Assembly (NCBI GenBank): GCA_036266155.1
Contig: DATANR010000359.1
Location: 1 to 25,971, forward strand
Reading direction: 5' to 3'
DNA from: SIAJ01 sp036266155
GTDB taxonomy: Bacteria > Planctomycetota > Planctomycetia > Gemmatales > Gemmataceae
DNA: 25,971 nt
Shown: positions 7,273-14,323 of the stretch, one piece after another
Position numbering within the stretch: the stretch's first letter is position 1
Layout of the letters: every line of letters starts with the position of its first letter
The notes under the pieces: model-generated
Told to the model about the DNA's origin: nothing
What the model saw: only the letters and a program-made list of their open reading frames with translations
The model's database searches: none
Position numbers and translations under genes: made by a program

Positions 7273-8823
7273 CTATTTCTTGTCCTTCATCTCCTTCAGC
7301 AACTTGTCGACCGCCTCGTCCAATTCCTCGTCGTAGACCTCATGATCGCGGATGATGCCGGCCGGGTCGATGACGTAGACCACCGGCACGGCCCCGACAT
7401 GCCACCGATTGGAAAGCTCTTCGTTCTCGTCAATGTCCACCTCTAAATAAGCGAACGGCTCGTTCGCGAGGCGCTTGACCATCTTCTTCCGGTGCGGGAT
7501 CATCGCCTTGCACGGCCCGCACCACGTCGCGCCGAACTTGAGAACGACGACCTTACCCTTGAAATCGCTCAACTTGAACGGCTTGCCGTCGATGGTTCCC
7601 TCGGTCGGCAGCGCTGGTCGGCCGACCGGGTACTTTGTAAACGCGTAGGTCTCGATTTCCTTCTCCGCGTTCTCGCCCAACTGTTCCTTGGCTCTTTCGC
7701 GGAGCCGCTTGGCCTCGCCCGGATTCTTGTCGATGCCGTGACCTTCTTCGTAAAGGACGACCAGCCGGACCGTCGCGTCGGTGTGCCCCTGGTCCGACGC
7801 CTTGAGATACCAGCGGGCCGCCGCCCCCATGTCCTCATCGACGCCCTTGCCCTCTTCATAGGCCTCGGCCACGCTGAACTGACCGGTCCGCGAGTTCAAG
7901 TCGGCCGCCCGCTTGTACCATTGAAATGCCTTCCGGTCGTCGCGGTCCGTGTCCTTTTTTCCATATTCGTCGCCGAGATTACACATCGCGGTCGGCAAGC
8001 CTTGTTCGGCGGCCTTCGTGAGCCACTTCATCGCCTCGATTTCATCCTCTTCGACGCCTTCGCCTTCGGAATAGGCCAGGCCGAGTGAATTCTGCCCCAG
8101 ATCAAAGCCCTGCTCGGCCGACTTGCGATACCACTTCACCGCTTCCTCGACATTCGCGTCGCCGCCGATGCCCTCCTGCAATGAACGGCCGACGAGCCAT
8201 TGGGCACCCGGAGCGCCACGCTCGGCCGCCTGACGCCAGGCGTCCAATCGGTTCGGACCGTGCTCGACCACATAGTCGATTGACGTTCCGGTTTTCAGCA
8301 TGACGGCGCGAACGGCCACGATCTCGGCCGCAATGTCATCGGGGTCCTTGGCGCGCTTTGGCTCCTCTTTCCTGATCGGACGCGGCGGCGGCTCATATTC
8401 CCGTTGCGGCGCACTGGCTACTCGTTGGCTCGCGCGGTCATTCGCGGCTGGTTCACTCGGCCGGTTGAGAAGCTTGTACCCAATGACGACGACGCCCGCG
8501 AACACCGCCAGAATGCCGATGGCGCCGACAGCAAAGAGAATCGGCAGCGCGGAACCACCCTGTTTCCGGGGACGCGGAAGCTCATCTGGCTCGTCATAAC
8601 GCGACGGCCGTCGGCGCGGTTCGACGCGAGAAGGCTCCGCCCGTCGCGGCGGCAACGGCGGCGGCACGACTGCGGACGCTTCCGGAATCACTTCCTCGGC
8701 AGCCGCCGCAACTGCCTGAAACTCCGCCTGACATTCGGCACACTTGACCGATTGGCCCTGCACCTCGGCCGGCAACTGCACAACGCAATTGCAATGCGGG
8801 CACGTAAACGGCAACGTATTCAT
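7273..8823 (-). CDS. Zinc-ribbon / TM / SEL1-repeat / thioredoxin-like (TlpA-type) fusion protein
   Basis: 516 aa. The N-terminal zinc ribbon has CPHC and CAEC pairs (C8, C11, C28, C31), like MJ0042-type fingers. A Pro/Arg-rich linker leads to one membrane segment (about 92-117, ILFAVGAIGILAVFAGVVVI). Next come about five SEL1-type repeats (about 190-375), e.g. AVKWYRKSAEQGFDLGQNSL and AMKWLTKAAEQGLPTAMCNL. The C-terminus is a thioredoxin fold with GATWCGPCKAMIP (redox cysteines 435 and 438) and a cis-Pro at 480 (GAVPVVYV). Inferred topology: ribbon in the cytoplasm, repeats and thioredoxin domain in the periplasm. It lies 43 nt downstream of the c-type cytochrome gene, where a thiol-disulfide protein could help heme attachment. 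That partnership is an inference from position. Confidence 0.88.
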   Translation of the reverse strand: MNTLPFTCPHCNCVVQLPAEVQGQSVKCAECQAEFQAVAAAAEEVIPEASAVVPPPLPPRRAEPSRVEPRRRPSRYDEPDELPRPRKQGGSALPILFAVGAIGILAVFAGVVVIGYKLLNRPSEPAANDRASQRVASAPQREYEPPPRPIRKEEPKRAKDPDDIAAEIVAVRAVMLKTGTSIDYVVEHGPNRLDAWRQAAERGAPGAQWLVGRSLQEGIGGDANVEEAVKWYRKSAEQGFDLGQNSLGLAYSEGEGVEEDEIEAMKWLTKAAEQGLPTAMCNLGDEYGKKDTDRDDRKAFQWYKRAADLNSRTGQFSVAEAYEEGKGVDEDMGAAARWYLKASDQGHTDATVRLVVLYEEGHGIDKNPGEAKRLRERAKEQLGENAEKEIETYAFTKYPVGRPALPTEGTIDGKPFKLSDFKGKVVVLKFGATWCGPCKAMIPHRKKMVKRLANEPFAYLEVDIDENEELSNRWHVGAVPVVYVIDPAGIIRDHEVYDEELDEAVDKLLKEMKDKK

Positions 8824-8829
8824 GGAATT

Positions 8830-8862
8830 TATCCGTGTTTCATCCGTGTTTCATCCGTGGCT
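8830..8862. repeat. Three 11-nt tandem repeats in the gap between two minus-strand genes
   Basis: Units TATCCGTGTTT, CATCCGTGTTT and CATCCGTGGCT repeat every 11 nt. They fill most of the 43-nt gap between the cytochrome/ThuA gene and the thioredoxin-fusion gene, occupying the place of the latter's ribosome-binding site. No Shine-Dalgarno is left visible there. Confidence 0.75.
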
Positions 8863-8866
8863 AAGT

Positions 8867-11800
8867 TCACTTCGGCACATCCTTTTTCGCCGTCCAGAAC
8901 ACCGCGTTCGTCAGCATGCGGACAAAATTCTCGTCCTTGAAATCGTCGGGATGCCCCAGCGACGTGTAGAACACGCGGCCACCCTTGTAGTCGCGGACCC
9001 AGGTGATCGGCTCCGTGTGATCGGGGATCATGCCGGTCATCAGGATCGTGACGTCCTTCGCCGGGTTGGCGTTCTTGTAGAGGCCGCCGGTTGCGGGAAA
9101 CGCCTTCACGCCATTGAGCACGGGGTGCTTGCCGCCGGCGTCCGTGACCTTCACTTCGGTCTTGAGATCATGCCCGTAGTGGTTGCCGTAGTCGCCGCCG
9201 AGCACTTCCTTGTCCATCGCCAACCAGTTCTGGAAGCCGTGGCTCGCGGTGCGGATGGCGACGATCGGCTTGCCGCTGGTCGCGTACTTCTTCACCATGT
9301 CGAGCTGCTTGCCGTCGATCTTGAGCCGGCGCGTGAAGAAGACGGCCACATCGCACTTGTCGAGTTGCTCCAGGCCCGGCAGATCGTCGTCGGTCTTGCG
9401 GAAAGCACGCATGCATTCGACGGGGTAATTGGCTTCCAGGTGTTTTTGGAGAAGTGGGAGCGTCTCGTCGGACTTATATTCGACGGAGCCGGAGATGAGG
9501 AGGACTTTGAGTTTGGGAGTAGGCTCCCCCCGCTTACGCGGGAGGCTCGCTGGGTCCTGCTTGGGGCTCGCCTGGGTTGGTTTGGGCGAGCCGTCCTGCT
9601 TTGGCGAGCCTCCCGCGTTAGCGGGGGGAGGATCGCTCCCCAAATACGCAAACAAATCCCTCACTTCCTGATACTGCAGCGTGTCGAGCAATTTCTCCGG
9701 CATCAGCGACACGGCCGAGGGGAGCATCTCCTCGATGTCCTTCTTCGAGATCACCGTCTTCGCGATCTTGTTCTCGACGTAGTTGCTGAGTGTGACGCTC
9801 GCGTCCGTCGCGTCAGTCACGAGGCCGGTGAGCCGGCGGCCATCGAGGGTGGTCACGTTGTACGACATGTACTCCGGCCGCACGTACAGCGACGGGTCGA
9901 CGATGTGCGTCAGCATGTACTGACGATTCTTGCGGTCGGCCGTCGTCAGGTCCGGGCCGATCTTGGCGCCTTCGCCGAAGAGCGTGTGGCAGACGGCACA
10001 ATTCTTTGTGAAGAGTTCCTTGCCCTTAATCGGGTCGCCGGGCCCGCGGCCGAGTTCCGCGTTGAGCCACGCGATGCGCGCCTGCTTCTCGCCCGGCGTC
10101 GCCGCCCCGATCTTGCCATAGTGCTTGATGACGAGCGCATCGATTTTCGCATCCTTGAAGTCGAGGACCGGCCGAAGCTGTTCGACCGGGATCGACTTGG
10201 GGTCGAGCGACTTGCCATCGACTTGTTGGAGCACCGCGAGCGCCGTGGTCGGCCGTGACAGCAGAATGCCCAGCGCCTGCTGCCGCATGCCGCCAGTCAA
10301 CTTGGGAAATGTCGCGAGCAGTTCGTCGTTGACCTTCGGATCGCCAAAGCTCTGTGCCGCGGTGAGAGCGGCGCCGCGAACCACGTCCGACTTGCTCTCG
10401 CGGAACAGGCCGAGCAACACCGGTAGCGACTCCGCCCGGCGAACCTGGCCGAGGAGTTGGATCAGCTTGATCTTGTCGGCATCCGGCCGCTTGGAGTCGG
10501 CGAGCCTAGCGTGGGCTTCCTTGAGGGCGTCACCGTGGTTGAAGCGGATACGGAGGCGGAAGAAGTTTTCATCCGAACGCTGATTCTTGTACACCGTCTC
10601 AAAAAGAACTTCGGCTAGCTCCGCGTGTCCTGTTACCTCCCTGCCGTCCATCGCCTGTTCCATGCCCTTAAGCACCGCCACTTTGATGTCGTCAGGGGGC
10701 GCAGGCAAATGGTTCACGCTCCAAGCCAACTCGGTTTCAAACTGGTCTTTCGGTGATTGCAATGCAAAGGTCGTTAGTCTTCGAATCATTCTTTCCATCA
10801 AGAATTCTCGCGTCATGCGAGCATCTACACATTGAACCGGGCACTCCAAAAGAGTGCGACCCGGATTCTGGCTCATAAACGGTTCGATTGCCCACCAGAT
10901 CAGGTAAGGTAGGTGTGGGTCTGTTCGGTCGTCATCGTGTTGGGCAAGCGCAAATGCGATTCCGAGACCATATCGGGTTCCCAATCGCTTTGCAGAACAT
11001 GCAAGCTGACTACGAACGATCGGACTCGGTTCGTTTGCTGCGCGTTTTCCCAGCTCACTGCACAATGAATCCCAGTGAGATCCGTCTGGCCAATCTCGGG
11101 CGTATCCGTCGTTCGAGTGGTCGCCGATGAAACGCACGACCCACGCTCGCACATGTTCATTCGGATGATTGAGTAGCTTCAACGCCGTTTCGTCGTCGAG
11201 CCCCTCAATCACATACAGCGCCCACAGCGACTCCAGCGCCAACAACCCCTTCTCCTCCAGCGCCTGCTTCTTCAACTGCGGCACCACGCTTTTGTCCTGC
11301 CGCTCCGCCAGCAGTCGCCGGGCTTCGTTGCGCCACCATTTGTTCGGGTGCTTCAGCAACTCGACCAACTCAGCGCCTGTCTTTTTCCCCAGATCGAAAG
11401 ACATCATCGGGCGGCTTACGCCGCTCCGCTCGCCTTTGGGTTCGCCCGTGTACTCGATCTTGTAAACGCGGCCGTTGGTTTTGTCCCAGTTGTCGATTGG
11501 GTCGAGGTGGGCGGCGCGTTTGTCGTACCAGTCGGCCACGTAGACGCTGCCGTCCGGGCCCTGGAAGCAGTCGACGGGGCGGAACCACGTGTCGTTCGCG
11601 ACGAGCAGGTCGCCGCCGTGCTCGGCCGTGAAGCTGCTGCCCTTCGGCGTCAGCTTGTGCCAGTAGACCGCGTTCGACAGCAGGTTGCCGGCGATGTACT
11701 GATCCTGGTACTCCTTCGGATAGGCGTCGCCCTGATAGATGATCCCGCCGCACGTGACGTGGCCGCCCTTGAAATTCTTGTACGGCACATGGTCGAGGTA

Positions 11801-12661
11801 GCCGTACGTGTACGGGTTGTGCAGCGGGCCGTGCTTGGCGAAGCCCTTCACGTAATAGGCCCCCTGCACCTGATGGAGCATCGCGAAGCCGCCCCAGTTG
11901 GTGCCGGCGATCGCCTGGCCGTGCTTGTCGAAGTCGAGGCCATAGGTGTTGCCGCCGCCTTCGCTGAAGAGTTCGAAGCGCTTGGTCTTCGGGTGATAGC
12001 GCCAGATGCCCTGCTGGAATTCGAGATCTTCCTTCGGGTTGGCCGGGTTCTTGATGTGCGCGGTCACGGTGCTGCCGTGCGCGCCGTAGAGCCAGCCATC
12101 CGGGCCCCACTGGAGCGAGTTGGCGTACGAGTGCGTGTCCTCCATGCCGAAGCCGGTGACGCAGACTTCCGGGTCGCCGTCCGGCACGTCGTCGTGGTCC
12201 TTGTCGGGATAGAAGAGCAAGTAAGGCGGCTGCACGACATAGACGCCGCCGTCGCCGATGCAGAAACCGGTCGCGAGGTTGAGCCCGGTGATGAAATCCT
12301 TCGACTTCGTGTAGCGCCCGTTCTCATCGGGATCGGACAGGATCGTGATGCGATCGAGCCCCTTCGGCCCCTTGGGCGGCGGCTCCGGCACACGATCCCA
12401 CACGGTACGCAGATACTGATCCTGCTTGACGGCCTTCAGGCCCGCGGGGTTGGGATACTGCAAGTATTGCAGCACCCACATGCGGCCCTTCTCGTCGAAC
12501 GAGATGCTCAACGGCTGCCGAATCATCGGCTCGCAGGCGACGACCTTGGCGGTGAAGCCGGGCGGGAGTTGCATGCGCTTGACGGCGTCTTCGGGGGTGA
12601 AGCCCTGGCTAAAGATTGGCGTGGTTGCGGCGAGAGCGATCAAGAGGGAGAGACAGCGCAT
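8867..12661 (-). CDS. PVC-type membrane-bound dehydrogenase / HEAT / cytochrome c / ThuA fusion
   Basis: 1264 aa, exported (signal MRCLSLLIALAATTPIFSQG). Residues from about 25 to 420 form a sorbosone-dehydrogenase-like beta-propeller (PPGFTAKVVACEP, SFDEKGRMWVLQYLQYP, GPDGWLYGAHGST, GPDGSVYVADWYD), as in the PVC-type membrane-bound dehydrogenase family. About 430-840 are HEAT-like helices (LLKHPNKWWRNEARRLLAER, LPVLLGLFRESKSDVVRGAA). A mono-heme cytochrome c domain has CAVCH (C888, C891, H892) and distal SLMPEKLLDTLQYQEVRDLF. After a linker derived from repeat DNA (about 1011-1046), a ThuA-like glutamine-amidotransferase-fold domain (about 1047-1260) carries VLLISGSVEYKSDETLPLL and GGRVFYTSLGHPDDF. 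The inferred role is periplasmic sugar oxidation or binding with electron transfer through the heme; the substrate is unknown. Confidence 0.93.
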   Translation of the reverse strand: MRCLSLLIALAATTPIFSQGFTPEDAVKRMQLPPGFTAKVVACEPMIRQPLSISFDEKGRMWVLQYLQYPNPAGLKAVKQDQYLRTVWDRVPEPPPKGPKGLDRITILSDPDENGRYTKSKDFITGLNLATGFCIGDGGVYVVQPPYLLFYPDKDHDDVPDGDPEVCVTGFGMEDTHSYANSLQWGPDGWLYGAHGSTVTAHIKNPANPKEDLEFQQGIWRYHPKTKRFELFSEGGGNTYGLDFDKHGQAIAGTNWGGFAMLHQVQGAYYVKGFAKHGPLHNPYTYGYLDHVPYKNFKGGHVTCGGIIYQGDAYPKEYQDQYIAGNLLSNAVYWHKLTPKGSSFTAEHGGDLLVANDTWFRPVDCFQGPDGSVYVADWYDKRAAHLDPIDNWDKTNGRVYKIEYTGEPKGERSGVSRPMMSFDLGKKTGAELVELLKHPNKWWRNEARRLLAERQDKSVVPQLKKQALEEKGLLALESLWALYVIEGLDDETALKLLNHPNEHVRAWVVRFIGDHSNDGYARDWPDGSHWDSLCSELGKRAANEPSPIVRSQLACSAKRLGTRYGLGIAFALAQHDDDRTDPHLPYLIWWAIEPFMSQNPGRTLLECPVQCVDARMTREFLMERMIRRLTTFALQSPKDQFETELAWSVNHLPAPPDDIKVAVLKGMEQAMDGREVTGHAELAEVLFETVYKNQRSDENFFRLRIRFNHGDALKEAHARLADSKRPDADKIKLIQLLGQVRRAESLPVLLGLFRESKSDVVRGAALTAAQSFGDPKVNDELLATFPKLTGGMRQQALGILLSRPTTALAVLQQVDGKSLDPKSIPVEQLRPVLDFKDAKIDALVIKHYGKIGAATPGEKQARIAWLNAELGRGPGDPIKGKELFTKNCAVCHTLFGEGAKIGPDLTTADRKNRQYMLTHIVDPSLYVRPEYMSYNVTTLDGRRLTGLVTDATDASVTLSNYVENKIAKTVISKKDIEEMLPSAVSLMPEKLLDTLQYQEVRDLFAYLGSDPPPANAGGSPKQDGSPKPTQASPKQDPASLPRKRGEPTPKLKVLLISGSVEYKSDETLPLLQKHLEANYPVECMRAFRKTDDDLPGLEQLDKCDVAVFFTRRLKIDGKQLDMVKKYATSGKPIVAIRTASHGFQNWLAMDKEVLGGDYGNHYGHDLKTEVKVTDAGGKHPVLNGVKAFPATGGLYKNANPAKDVTILMTGMIPDHTEPITWVRDYKGGRVFYTSLGHPDDFKDENFVRMLTNAVFWTAKKDVPK
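9524..9630. repeat. Inverted-repeat element inside a coding sequence (PPANAGGSP/LPRKRGEP type)
   Basis: Two 27-nt arms (9524-9550 and 9604-9630) are inverted copies with one mismatch, 53 nt apart. Each arm has its own small palindrome (CCCGC-TTAC-GCGGG in the left arm), and the spacer holds a nested GGCTCGCC/GGCGAGCC pair and repeated TCCTGCTT. On the minus strand it is read in frame as PPANAGGSPK...ASLPRKRGEP, joining the cytochrome and ThuA domains. It looks like a REP/MITE-type element exapted as a linker. Confidence 0.85.
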
Positions 12662-12939
12662 GCGATGGGTCTCAGAGGCGGGAGATTGGCATGGTAAAGG
12701 ACGGGCGATGGTGAAGCAAGAAGAGGAAGGCTTCAGTTATCGATCGCCTCAGTCCCCTTCGTCCCATAGGAGCTATGGAACGAAGGGGACTAAGGGGCCC
12801 AATGCTGAATTCCCGTTCGCAGCATCTGATTCAAATCGCGGTCATATCTTTGCAACTCGTTGCACGATTTCCGGTGAAACAATTTGGGGGGTATGTGTCA
12901 TGAAAGCAATGAGTTTGCGCTTCGAGAAAAATAGGCATT
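12662..12939. other. Intergenic region between ureohydrolase and the dehydrogenase gene
   Basis: A 278-nt gap between two minus-strand genes. It contains the strong hairpin at 12751-12791 and an AT-richer stretch near the ureohydrolase end. No gene was recognised. The promoter of the dehydrogenase/ThuA gene is presumably here, but no clear -35/-10 pair was seen. Confidence 0.5.
12751..12791. repeat. 19-bp near-perfect hairpin
   Basis: Arms 12751-12769 and 12773-12791 are inverted copies with a single mismatch around a 3-nt GAG loop (CCCATAG-GAG-CTATGG at the tip). It lies downstream of the ureohydrolase gene and upstream of the dehydrogenase gene, both on the minus strand. There is no T-tract on either side, so it is not a standard intrinsic terminator. 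The GTCCCATAG wording resembles the repeats at 3605-3658. Confidence 0.75.
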
Positions 12940-13755
12940 TCACGGCTCGAACCATCTCAGCATCATCCATTCGATGAGCCAAACCAGCGTTCCGAGACTC
13001 TGATCCGCCCGATCGCGGCCTGAATCGAATTCCGATATCGAGACGCCGGTGACCTTGTCCAACCCAATCGCCGACAACACGCGCAACACAAATGCAGGCG
13101 ACAGGCCCATCGGCAGCGGGTGTTGCACAGCCGGGAAGTACGCCGCATCGAAGGCGTCACAGTCGAGGTCGATCCAGATGCGCGACGCACCGCGCGTCAG
13201 TTTGAGGAGCTTGTTCACCACGGCATTAGAATCGGCGGCGACATCTTCGGCACGGAACACTTCGCGAAAATGCTCCTTTACATGCGCGGTCGGCAGAAAT
13301 AGATCGCGGGAGCCGACATTCACAGTCGCGGGCAGCGGGCCGTCGGCATGCAACAGGAAATTCCCGTGCGACAGTTCCGTCGTACAGTCGGCCAGATTAT
13401 AAACATCAAGGTGAGCGTCGAACTGGATTACCAGCGCGTCCGAGCCGAGTTCCTCGTAGGCTGGCAGTGCGGCCAGATGGTTGCCGGCCAGCCAGAGCAC
13501 GCGGTCACCGGCTTTCCGAGCGGTTCGTATTGCGTTGCGGGCGGTCTTCCGCCAGTCGGCAAGCTGGGCCTGCGTCTCGAACGGAAACTCGCGGACACGG
13601 ACATGGTCGCGGAAAGCATCCGAGCGGGCCGGCTGGGTCTCACGCTTGGCGTCGGCGAGGATCTCGCGGACGGCATCGCCCAAGAGTTCGGCCCCGGCGC
13701 CGGTGCCGGCGCTGCCAAACTGGTCGAACGGGAAGACGACGACCTGGGCCTTCAT
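12940..13755 (-). CDS. Ureohydrolase (arginase/agmatinase/formimidoylglutamase family)
   Basis: 271 aa from the ATG at 13755 (MKAQVVVFPFDQFGSAG); the open frame extends further upstream, but that part overlaps the divergent carbonic-anhydrase gene and is not protein-like. The binuclear manganese site is readable: LAGNHLAALP (His where the family has GGDHS), QFDAHLDVYNL (DAHxD) and IDLDCDAFDAAYFPAV (DxDxxD type). NVGSRDLF and SISEFDSGRDR supply the usual substrate-side motifs. The family hydrolyses guanidino or formimino groups to release urea or formamide; arginine, agmatine and formiminoglutamate cannot be distinguished here. The GGDHS-to-GNHLA and DP-to-DA changes are deviations, but the metal-binding residues remain. 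Confidence 0.85.
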   Translation of the reverse strand: MKAQVVVFPFDQFGSAGTGAGAELLGDAVREILADAKRETQPARSDAFRDHVRVREFPFETQAQLADWRKTARNAIRTARKAGDRVLWLAGNHLAALPAYEELGSDALVIQFDAHLDVYNLADCTTELSHGNFLLHADGPLPATVNVGSRDLFLPTAHVKEHFREVFRAEDVAADSNAVVNKLLKLTRGASRIWIDLDCDAFDAAYFPAVQHPLPMGLSPAFVLRVLSAIGLDKVTGVSISEFDSGRDRADQSLGTLVWLIEWMMLRWFEP

Positions 13756-13818
13756 GAGAGTGGAACTCGGGCACGGGAGATTCCCTTGTCTTATCGTTCG
13801 CCGCGTTAGGAGGGATTC
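13756..13818. promoter_or_regulatory. Short divergent promoter region
   Basis: Only 63 nt separate the start codons of the ureohydrolase (minus) and the gamma-carbonic anhydrase (plus), so both promoters are compressed here or overlap the genes. The plus-strand gene has a strong ribosome-binding site, TAGGAGGGATTC before its ATG. The minus-strand gene has only a weak one. Confidence 0.5.
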
Positions 13819-14322
13819 ATGCGCGTTGTGAAGGGGGCTTATCTGGCCGACGGTGTCGTCGTCACCGGGGATGTGGTACTCGGAGCCGGCGTCAACTTGT
13901 GGTTCGGCGCGATCGTGCGCGGCGACCTGGCCCGGATAACGCTCGGCGACACGGCCAACATCCAGGATGGCTGCATCCTGCACACGGACGTCGGTGTGCC
14001 ATTGACCATCGAGTCGGGCGTGGTGGCCGGCCACGCGGTGGTGTTGCACGGCACAAGCGTCGGGGCGGACACACTCCTGGGCATAGGCTGCCGACTGCTA
14101 TCAGGCAGCGACATCGGCCCGGAGTGTATCGTCGCCGCAGGCAGCGTGGTGATCGAAGGCGCCAAGATTCCGCCACGGTCGGTCGTGATGGGCATTCCCG
14201 GCAAGGTGGTGCGGACGGCGACGATCGACGAGATTGCGAAGACGCGGGCGATCAACGCACGGTATCTGGAGATGGCACGGCGCTATGCCGAGGGTCGCAT
14301 CGAACGACCATACGAGAGCTGA
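13819..14322 (+). CDS. Gamma-class carbonic anhydrase family protein
   Basis: 167 aa left-handed beta-helix protein of hexapeptide repeats. The family signature NLWFGAIVRGDLARITLGD is followed by TANIQDGCILHTD. The three metal-binding histidines are in place: H55 (CILHTD), H72 (AGHAVV) and H77 (VLHGTS). Later GIGCRLLSG, AAGSVVIEGAKIPPRSVVMG and GIPGKVVR complete the fold. Members are trimeric zinc or iron enzymes hydrating CO2, though many family proteins lack measured activity. GGAGGG gives the start strong support. The stop codon is one base from the ATG of the next gene (TGATATG), indicating translational coupling. Confidence 0.93.
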   Translation: MRVVKGAYLADGVVVTGDVVLGAGVNLWFGAIVRGDLARITLGDTANIQDGCILHTDVGVPLTIESGVVAGHAVVLHGTSVGADTLLGIGCRLLSGSDIGPECIVAAGSVVIEGAKIPPRSVVMGIPGKVVRTATIDEIAKTRAINARYLEMARRYAEGRIERPYES

Positions 14323-14323
14323 T

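Noticed and set aside
9524..9630. Intein or group II intron within the dehydrogenase gene
   Set aside because: At about 107 nt, with a continuous frame and no splicing motifs, it is far too small; it is a short palindromic repeat.
11348..12697. Long plus-strand open frame (about 450 codons)
   Set aside because: Antisense to the dehydrogenase propeller, whose protein motifs are unmistakable; the plus frame is Val/Arg/Ala-rich, as expected for a GC-rich shadow frame.
13756..14049. N-terminal extension of the ureohydrolase
   Set aside because: It would overlap the divergent gamma-carbonic anhydrase and has no family similarity; MKAQVVVFPF at 13755 is a natural start.
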